Origin: Chara braunii
Taxonomy: Eukaryota > Streptophyta > Charophyceae > Charales > Characeae
DNA: 24,430 bases
Reading direction: 5' to 3'
Assembly: GCA_003427395.1 (NCBI GenBank)
Contig: BFEA01000270.1
Span: 1,540,677-1,565,106 of the forward strand
This document shows positions 17,784-24,430 of this stretch, one piece after another. Below the pieces are notes generated by a model, which had not been told where the DNA came from, searched no databases, and saw nothing but the letters and a program-made list of their open reading frames with translations. The position numbers and the translations under genes are program-made. Within the stretch, counting starts at the first letter, position 1. Each line of letters opens with the position of its first letter.

Positions 17784-17980
17784 GCATTGTTTCGACCTGC
17801 CCCTAAGACTCAGGCACGGAAACAGGGATGCGCAACAGGCCCAAAATAGCCTGTTCCTCACGTGCTCGAGCAGGAGCTGCCGCTGCAGCCCCTGCGTTCC
17901 TTCGGCAGGCTCAAGAGGCACACCCGTAGTACATAGGAGGTTCCCATGCACTTCACGGGTACGTAGTCAGTAGGCAGAGG

Positions 17981-18104
17981 TAGTCTTCAGGATTCGGCCG
18001 CAGCACTCAGGAGGAGCGCTGCAGTAGTCTTCAGCGCTAGGCAGTAGTGGTAGCGCTAGCTGTAGTCTTCGGCGCTGGGCGCCATAGCTGTAGCTGTAGT
18101 CTTC
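17981..18104 (+). repeat. Short-period repeat with TAGTCTTC and AGCGCT words
   Basis: TAGTCTTC occurs at 17981, 18025, 18063 and 18097; the last three are followed by (A/G)GCGCT(A/G)GGC. The pattern indicates tandem growth of a roughly 35-40 bp unit. No gene is called. Confidence 0.7.
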
Positions 18105-19493
18105 AGCGCTGGGCGCTGGTAGGTAGTAGATCGTAGAGTGGAGAGAGACTGGCGGAGGCCAGTGTTACTTACCTGTGGCGCCATCGCTCCAGCTCCAGCT
18201 TCGTGGTACCTGCATCAAGGCGCCAACTTCACAGGTTAGTACTGGACACAGGGAGAGGGAGAGTTCTTCTTCTTCCTCTTCTAAGTCCACCTTCTCTTCT
18301 CACCCTCTCGCCACCTGACTTCTCAGACTATGACAGAGAGAGACAGAGTTGTGACTTGAGACTTGACGACATTGGATCCAGACTTGACATTTGGGATTCA
18401 GACAGTTCGACGAGGGACTATTTGGGCTTGTGCCAAAGACTTGGTGTTGACGACATTCCCATCTTCTCCCTCCTCTTCGTCTATCCCCTTCCTCCTCGTC
18501 TGTGCATGTTCTGGGCTGGCGCTGTCTTCCTGTGTGAAGCGCCAGACCCATTCACACTATGAAACGATGATGATGATGTATGTTCAGGGCTGCATTACAA
18601 CATTGATTGTTCGGATCATTAGTATCTAAGTCTTCCGCTGTGCTATCTTATACTTTGTATTGAAAGGTCGGTTCTTGTTCTGGTCTGCACTTATACGGTA
18701 TGCAACACATGATTAGGATGCATGATGTTCTGGAGAAGATGGCAGTGTTGGAAGTGTGGGTTAACTTGGGTAAAATGGCCGGACAGTCGCTCTGCACTGC
18801 CGCCACAAGTGGATGCAACATTTGAAAGGAATCAAAGGATGAAATGGCTGCAAATTGATGGAGTACTCTAGTGTGTAGGGATCCTGACCGCTGACGAAGG
18901 GATGACAAAGGACCTTGCTGCGACGAGTCTGATATCTGGATGGAAGGGTGGGAAAAGATCTAAGGGCGGGAAAAAGGATCTACACCACAGTAGATGGAAG
19001 TGCTCCTTGGAGGGTTCCAGAACCTTTTTTTTTCTCTCCTCGCATGTACAGGGCTTTTCATCAAGATGTTGACCTTGTGTGTTGAGCCAACGCAAGGAGA
19101 GGGGTGCTATCCCCTGAGGGGTCACGACTGACACATGGTGAAACACGTGCCGAGAGCTCGGTCAGTGGGATGTGGGCACGATGTAATTCTCCCTGTTATC
19201 ATCCTGAGCTCATACGGGTTTTGACAGTGTGCGCTGTCTACGTGTGAATTTGCCATTGATCCAGTGCAATCTCAGGGCCAGATGTGTGTAAAGTTGTAAA
19301 CACTGTAAAGCCTGTGCTCTTTTTTTCAAGAAAACTCAAAAACGTCGAATAACTTGAAATAAGTTAAAAGGACAATTTTGCAACTCTTTTCCCTCTTTTG
19401 AAAGGTTCTCTTCAAAAAAGGCTTTCCCTTTGGAGGCTTGGATTCAAATGAGTCTGTTGTTTCTTTTTTCTTTTTTTTTTTTTCCTAATGCAG
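18105..19493. other. No convincing gene; rest of putative intron 3
   Basis: Plus frames at 18203-18629 and minus frames at 18648-19146 lack recognisable motifs. The stretch ends in a long T-rich tract (19451-19483) and CTAATGCAG (19485-19493), a good branch and 3' splice-site context for the segment at 19494. Confidence 0.4.
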
Positions 19494-19600
19494 GGAATAC
19501 GTTTGGGACTGTGATTAAGAGTCTACCAGGACTGCGATCACCACTGGATCAGGCTCTTGATCCTCGTAAACAAATTTCAGAGTTGCTTGGAGTGATGTCG
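19494..19600 (+). CDS. Exon 4 (as seen) of a spliced gene
   Basis: Bounded by a polypyrimidine tract with AATGCAG| and by TCG|GTAAGC. Only the frame entered at phase 1 is open; it reads NTFGTVIKSLPGLRSPLDQA and LDPRKQISELLGVMS, which looks like real protein. The entry phase equals the exit phase of the 15529-15648 segment, so the two could be neighbours in one transcript, with an intron of about 3.8 kb holding the gypsy leader and LTR. The family is not recognised. It could also belong to a different gene. Confidence 0.5.
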
Positions 19601-19660
19601 GTAAGCTCACAAAACCCACCTCCAGGATTTCCTACCATGTCAACTTTTACTCTTCTTTTT

Positions 19661-19692
19661 GGGGGGGGAAGGGAGGAGGGGGGGGGGGGGGG
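19661..19692 (+). repeat. Poly-G tract
   Basis: G8 (19661-19668), then AAGGGAGGA, then G15 (19678-19692). It fits a G-quadruplex and is a likely site of length errors in the assembly. Confidence 0.85.
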
Positions 19693-19747
19693 AGAGGAAG
19701 GGATTTCCTTTACCAAATGGGTTAGTTCCGACCGTGTTAAATTGCAG

Positions 19748-19894
19748 CCTCCTGTTAAACGGCACGGCATAGGAGCCAAATCCCCCATGTACAGGGGAGT
19801 CAAACTGCAGCAATTGGGCAACAAGACAACTAGGAGACTCTGTGAAACGCGCAGTTTTGACCGGTTTTCACTACAGAACCTGCGCCACCTGGTA
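19748..19894 (+). CDS. Possible further exon
   Basis: After AAATTGCAG| (19747) the frame is open in phase 0, as left by exon 4, and reads PPVKRHGIGAKSPMYRGVKL onward to a possible donor CTG|GTAGTT. The acceptor has little pyrimidine and the product is less protein-like than exons 1-4, so this is tentative. The intervening intron would be 147 bp and carry the G-run at 19661-19692. Confidence 0.25.
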
Positions 19895-19950
19895 GTTTAT
19901 TTGCAGACTTCCGTTCCCTTTGTCCTTTTTTGTAGCCCACCCCGGCGCTC

Positions 19951-20113
19951 CAGTCTATTGGTGGGGAGCAGCACCTGCTGAAAACTGGGTCCAGAGTCCC
20001 GTAATACATTCAGATGAACCCCAAAAACCCTTTGCTCGAAACCGGGTCCAGCATCCCATTGTCACTCTCTCCTATATCATCCGTCTCCTGCTGGAAACCT
20101 GGTCCAGCGTCCC
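19951..20113 (+). repeat. Dispersed module plus 55-57 bp degenerate tandem repeat
   Basis: CTATTGGTGGGGAGCAGCAC CTGCTGAAA (about 19955-19983) matches 4294-4328 and, inverted, 3896-3932. The tail CTGCTGAAAACTGGGTCCAG AGTCCC (19976-20000) recurs as TTGCTCGAAACCGGGTCCAG CATCCC (20032-20057) and CTGCTGGAAACCTGGTCCAG CGTCCC (20088-20113). Confidence 0.8.
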
Positions 20114-21192
20114 ATGATGTATTGAGTTTTGGGGAAATGCCCAGAATTCAGGGGGTAACAGGGGCACCGGGGGCGCTGGTGTTCCCTGCGTTCCAAGATC
20201 CTGGCCATCCCTTGCTATGTTATGCTGTGTTATGCTCAAGGTCCTCTGGAAGATTCATAGGTTGTCACTTGTTGGGATTTTGCAGGCACTCTGTTAGAGC
20301 CAAAGGATGTGAGGAAAGAGATCCAGGAAGTCTGAAGGAGGTCTTAGTGGCATACCTGTGTCCACCACCATCCATTCATGAAATCTCAGCTGAAAGTCCC
20401 AGGCCATCCCATCAGCAGGCCGACCCCCGTATTGGCCCTGTTATTCGCCTCTCCCTTGCCTGCCCTCCATTCCTTCATGCCGTCTGGGCCCCTCCTCTGA
20501 CCACTTAACCTCCGCCGTCCGGCCACCGCGGTCTCCCCCCAGCCAGTCCCTACAGAATCGGGAGATAACTTCTATGGCACTGATCTGAACTCTATATCCA
20601 TTATTCTCTGGTAATCATTGTTCCCTTGCGGCTTTGCCTATATATTTATCTGTTTAATGCAATTATTCTGACTCTTTCAGGTGCTATCTGCCATATGTTT
20701 CATGTTAATCCTCCATGAGAGTAAACATTTAAAGTCATTGGTTTGTAGATTAGAATCTCCTCTCTTTTTGTTTTTTGGTGTCTCTTTGTTTTCCTCATTC
20801 TCTGAAGCTGGTTACTATGGGGACTTGTCTAGGCACCGTAGGCGGTATTACTGTTGGCCGACCTTAGTCTAGAGAATCTGTCCGCTGTCTTCTTGAATGT
20901 CAACAGAAGTAGATGAGCACCCAAGCAAAGGGGGTGGAGTTATCTGTGGTCACAAAGAAGGGACAAAAGTTGGTGTCCCTTCGAGTTTGGAAGGAAGGAC
21001 TTAACGTTGTACCTGCCCTGTGGCTGAATGGTACACACATGTACTTGTCGATGAGCAGATAATGTGTTCGAGTGCTGATGGGCAAAATAGTTTTTGGAGC
21101 TATCCCCTTTTTGAAAAAAGGAAGGACTTAACATTGGGAGAAGAGTGAGGTGGGAGGGAGACAGATAAATAGGAAGAGACGAAAGGAGGGCT
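20114..21192. other. No convincing gene
   Basis: A segment after GGATTTTGCAG (20285) is open for about 15 codons to TGA in one frame and longer in another, but no donor or phase ties it to exon 4. The 20681-21190 stretch directly upstream of the second gag may include its leader; I found no primer-binding site there. Confidence 0.4.
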
Positions 21193-22523
21193 ATGACACT
21201 CTTGGCCATAAGAGGGTGGCATCTCAAAGTGGGCTTCATTGTTGTATACATGTCTTGCCAGTGGATAAGGAATGAAGTTCAACAAACTCTAAACTTCCGT
21301 TCATGGGGACTAACACAGCATCTCAATGACAAACAAGTGAGAATGAGAGGAGAGGAAGAAAATGTAGAATCAATAGAAAAAGAACGGCAGCAGATGTTTA
21401 GCCGTCGTCATCAACTGCTCACTGAACTGCACGGCGCAGGGCCAGATGCTGAGTGGCATGTTTGCAGCCAGTTCGGTCTGCGTGCTGCAGAAGACGAACT
21501 CTCAAGGGCTGGAACTGCCATTCAGCTCCTGGAAACCGGCGAGCGAGTGCAACAGATAATTGACCGGGGACGAATGGCCCTCGATCAATTTGCCGTTGAG
21601 CAGTTGAAGGAGATAGCCGGTACAGAGGCCAAAGAAGAAGAGAAAGGAGAAGCAAATGAGAGGAGAGAAGAACCCGAATTAACAGAAGAGATAATGGGCG
21701 ACACCATCAAACAGCTGCAAGTTGAGTTAGACGCAAAATTGAAGAAGGAAGTAGTACCAGAGGCAGAGAAGAGAACAAGAGCAACAGGCAAGAAAAGTAG
21801 AAGAAATTAAACAAAAATTTCACATTGCGGAATCAGAAACTGACCTGGCGTCTGTCTTGCAGTATGATGGCTTACCTAGCGCACCTAGAAATCAAGATTG
21901 ACCACGTCACCACAGAACTGTAGACAGTGACGAGACTAGTAAAAAGGAAGAACAAGGTTGTAGCCGAGGAAAAAGAAGGAAAGGAAGAGCCTCAAGAAAA
22001 GTTGATGAAAAAAGCCATGAAATCCCGAGAACCAAAAGAACCCGAACCCACCAAGAAAGAGACCCCGAAGAAAAAAGAAGGGGAAAGACCGAAAATAAAA
22101 GAAAAAGTGAAAATAAAGTCGCCTTTCACTTACAAAGGTAAAAGAGGAGAGCACTTGTTATTGTGGATTGCCGAGACCCAGACCTATTGTGGGACCACTC
22201 CGGTGGCGGAGGACAGTCAAGTTGCCTTCTCCACCTCATGTCTGGGAGAAGTTGCAAAGGAGTGGGTATTGTCTGACGCCAATGCCGTTGACTTCAAGGA
22301 TATAGGTGAGTGGGCGATAACAATGACTTTGCGGGAATTCCTCCAAAAAATCAAGGAGTGGTTCCTCGACAAAACGACAGTCGGTAAGGCCTTTGGCAAA
22401 CTCACCACTATCAGCCAAAAGCGTTGGTCCACAGTCAATGCTTTGTTGCGTGAAGTTGACGGTCTGTTGCAGATACCTAGATTGAACTTACATGATAATC
22501 AAGTGTTGTATGTCTACTCACGC
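21193..22523 (+). pseudogene. gag: Second, related gypsy gag, broken and truncated
   Basis: The plus strand carries a gag with the same order of motifs as 13412-15329: coiled-coil N-terminus with HQLLTELHGAGPDAEWHV and RMALDQFAVEQLKEIAG, a Lys/Glu/Pro linker, then LLLWIAETQTYCGTTPVAED, EWVLSDANAVDFKDIGEWA and GLLQIPRLNLHDNQVLYVYS. The first frame ends at TAA 21808-21810; comparison with the other gag shows frame changes near 21775 and 21865, and TAG at 21921-21923 lies in the third frame. Similarity stops abruptly at about 22523, before the zinc knuckle. No protease or RT follows, so this is a fragment. It is clearly a different copy, not an inverted duplicate, since the proteins differ at many positions. 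Confidence 0.8.
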
Positions 22524-23056
22524 TGTCGCGCCCCCACCGTTCCAAGGCCTGGTGCGATGTCTCTCCCTGGGCCGAGTGCGGTGGGTTGGTGGACTGGCAG
22601 GCTGTCACGCAGGATTTTGGAGAGTTTTAGGAAAATTTAAAGTGAAATCACAAGCAGCCTTTGTCACACAGTCGAGTAGTCAGTGTTATCCCTCCTGCCA
22701 GCGGCGACACGACTTAGAGTGAGGCGTTCGGTTTTATCGCCTGCACCTGACCCCGTATAAAGGTTAGACTCAAGGTCACCGGAGTCCCTATTATCCAGGA
22801 GTCCTTCAAGTAGCCTTGAGTGTAACCTGTCATGATAAGGAGTGATAGATAACTTGTTACCTCATGCATAAACTTTCCATGCATCACAGGGCATACATCA
22901 TAAGACAGATGACACTGAGAGGACGAAAAGACCAGAAACCAGACTCTGCAAGAGCATGACCAGAGACACGAGACTGAAGAGTAATACACAAAGAATGGAG
23001 GAAGCAGCCATAAAGAAGGGGATGCAGTCACTGATAAATCATAATAATGTCATAGT
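22524..23056. other. Sequence after the gag breakpoint; possible LTR start
   Basis: Right at the gag break the sequence reads TGTCGCGCCCCCACCG, resembling the TGT(C/A)ACGCCC start of many plant LTRs, so another element may have inserted here. A TATA-like GTATAAAG lies at 22755-22762. The other LTR end, target duplication and primer site were not found. A 105-codon minus frame (22714-23031) has no recognised motif and is not called. Confidence 0.35.
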
Positions 23057-23247
23057 ACATCTCAGTGACTAAAAGATACGAGCCTCAATCAATGACGACA
23101 AGTGGTACCCCCTCATAAGTGGGCTCGACTGTCTGGGACTCTATATCTGGTNACATCTCAGTGACTAAAAGATACGAGCCTCAATCAATGACGACAAGTG
23201 GTACCCCCTCATAAGTGGGCTCGACTGTCTGGGACTCTATATCTGGT
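23057..23247. repeat. Exact 95-bp direct repeat around an N (assembly scar)
   Basis: 23057-23151 and 23153-23247 are identical, separated by N (23152). The second copy overlaps the 3' end of the minus-strand frame at 23181-24389. Confidence 0.9.
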
Positions 23248-24389
23248 ACACGCTGGTCCTCCTCGTCATTGAGAATCTGAGTGGCCATCGACTCTGGGAC
23301 CACGTAGCTGAGGTCAAAGGATGCCGTAGGATCGATCTTGCTGATATATGCCATACATCTAGCCATCTCCTCGTCCGCAACGCTCCGAAGGTACAACTCC
23401 TCAGCGAGGGAAATGCTGCCAGTGGCACCGATCAAGATCTCGATCCGTCCCTTGCCGTAGATGTAGTTGTATGAAACCTCCAGGAATCGGTCTCCATAGA
23501 GAGGCTTCCGAAAAGCCGGTATGACGAAGTCTGCTCCCACCAAATGGTTGTAGCCATCCCCAAGATATGGGACTGGTCCCTTCCCCCTTGAAGGGCCGAT
23601 TACCTCCTCTGACCTGGGTCCTCCTGACATGTAATGTCCAAATCAATCCCCCTCAAGCAAATATCGTGCCAGAAGATAAGCAACCCGTCGTAGGGCTGCT
23701 TTCCGCGTGCGTCTCGCTCTAGTGACCAATGTTATAAGATGCTCTGGGCCAGCTCCACAACTCAAGCGTACTCAGTCCCTGTGAGTATCCCAGTCAAAAT
23801 AGTCCCCCAGGTCAACATCGCTCACGCAACAAGGCTCCTGGTCTGACTCATCCGTCTCTGACCTCTGTAGACAGGTGGTAATAGGTATACCGGATCTGGC
23901 CACCTCGCTCCTGATCCTCCTGTCTTGACGCCTCTTTTCCTTGCTGCCACCTCTGCTCAACGGTTTAGGATTACAGTCGTCAAAGTCATAGAGGGCACCA
24001 TTTGGTGCAAAGGGAATCTGGGGAAACACTACATGTAACCAGTGTTCCCTCCAGTAACTCTCCCTCCGGAAGATATAGTCAGCAATCCGGTCGTAGGTGG
24101 TTCCCTTCACTCCCTGCCCAGCATCTCTCACGTGATAAGTGATCACCAATGTGTACCTCGATGTGGGAGACTCATTGGCCCGAATAACGAAGCTCTGATG
24201 CCCAATGTGTCGATAGCAGAACTTCTCAACCAGCTTACCCCATGTAGGGGTTGTCTCATGTTGAGAAGCCAGCTTGACCAGTCTCCAAAATAATATAGAA
24301 TACCCCTGGCAAACTGCTATGCCAGGCAATGATGTCCTGGAGATGAGGGGGATATCAATAACCCAAGAAAATAACCCAACTCGATAGGG
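23181..24389 (-). pseudogene. Long minus-strand frame of unknown family with two TGA codons
   Basis: From a stop at 24390-24392 one frame runs to TGA at 23181, interrupted only by TGA at 23772-23774 and 23643-23645. All three parts read protein-like: LVEKFCYRHIGHQSFVIRAN and YIFRRESYWREHWLHVVFPQ in the first, RARRTRKAALRRVAYLLARY in the bridge between the two stops, and DGYNHLVGADFVIPAFRKPL, YIYGKGRIEILIGATGSISL and YLRSVADEEMARCMAYI in the last. The acidic stretch NDEEDQRVPDIESQ lies near the end. No ATG is apparent at the upstream end; it may start at an upstream exon. No family is recognised. It could be a decayed host gene, an extra gene of a mobile element (an LTR-like start lies beyond it at 22524) or of viral origin; I cannot choose. 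Confidence 0.55.
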
Positions 24390-24430
24390 TCAAAGAGGTC
24401 AGCTCCTCAATAGACCCTCAAGCCAAACTG

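Noticed and set aside
18203-18629. Plus frames of 88 and 119 codons
   Set aside because: No homology that I recognise, and no splice phase linking them to the exon series.
20286-20333. Possible last exon after GGATTTTGCAG
   Set aside because: The only protein-like frame does not match the phase left by the preceding candidate exons.
22714-23031. 105-codon minus frame
   Set aside because: Cys/Ser/Leu-rich without motif, in a region more likely to be an LTR or intergenic.

Overview
The window looks like nuclear, repeat-dominated DNA of a streptophyte (a charophyte alga or land plant). This rests on degenerate Ty3/gypsy elements primed by an initiator-tRNA-Met-type site, a LINE reverse-transcriptase fossil, GT-AG intron signals and many low-complexity tracts. 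The gag sequences remind me of Chara, but I could not verify a species. No rRNA, tRNA, CRISPR or prokaryotic feature was found.

Layout. 1-1085 (minus) is the 5' part of a Ty3/gypsy gag with one in-frame TAG; its AT-rich leader (about 1128-2189), primer-binding site (2190-2201) and the inner edge of its 5' LTR (from 2206) follow. 3086-3357 holds a cluster of short hairpins, next to a broken LINE reverse-transcriptase fragment (minus, 3308-3735). 3740-8263 has no gene I can defend; it carries an inverted-repeat pair, a 55-bp tandem repeat, G-rich tracts and purine microsatellites.

8264-19600 is the most interesting part. Four exon-like segments on the plus strand (8264-8823, 8943-9047, 15529-15648, 19494-19600) have GT-AG borders and mutually consistent phases. 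They suggest a spliced gene of unknown function, interrupted by a 4-bp duplication and an in-frame TGA. A degenerate chromodomain-bearing Ty3/gypsy element (minus strand) occupies 9284-17460: 3' LTR, chromodomain, integrase, RNase H, RT, protease, gag, leader, primer-binding site, 5' LTR. The third exon-like segment lies between gag and the leader of that element, an arrangement a simple insertion cannot explain. The leader is packed with CCACGTCAGC motifs.

17464-19493 holds a hairpin array and short tandem repeats. 19951-20113 holds a dispersed repeat module also present at 3896 and 4294. 21193-22523 (plus) is a second, related and broken gag, cut off at a sequence that starts like an LTR (TGTCGCGCCCC). 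23181-24389 (minus) is a long open frame of unknown family with two in-frame TGA codons.

Three single-N gaps (2299, 16533, 23152) are flanked by exact 95-, 84- and 95-bp direct repeats and are almost certainly assembly scars. Nothing here appears to be an intact functional transposon; nearly every coding stretch has stops or frameshifts.
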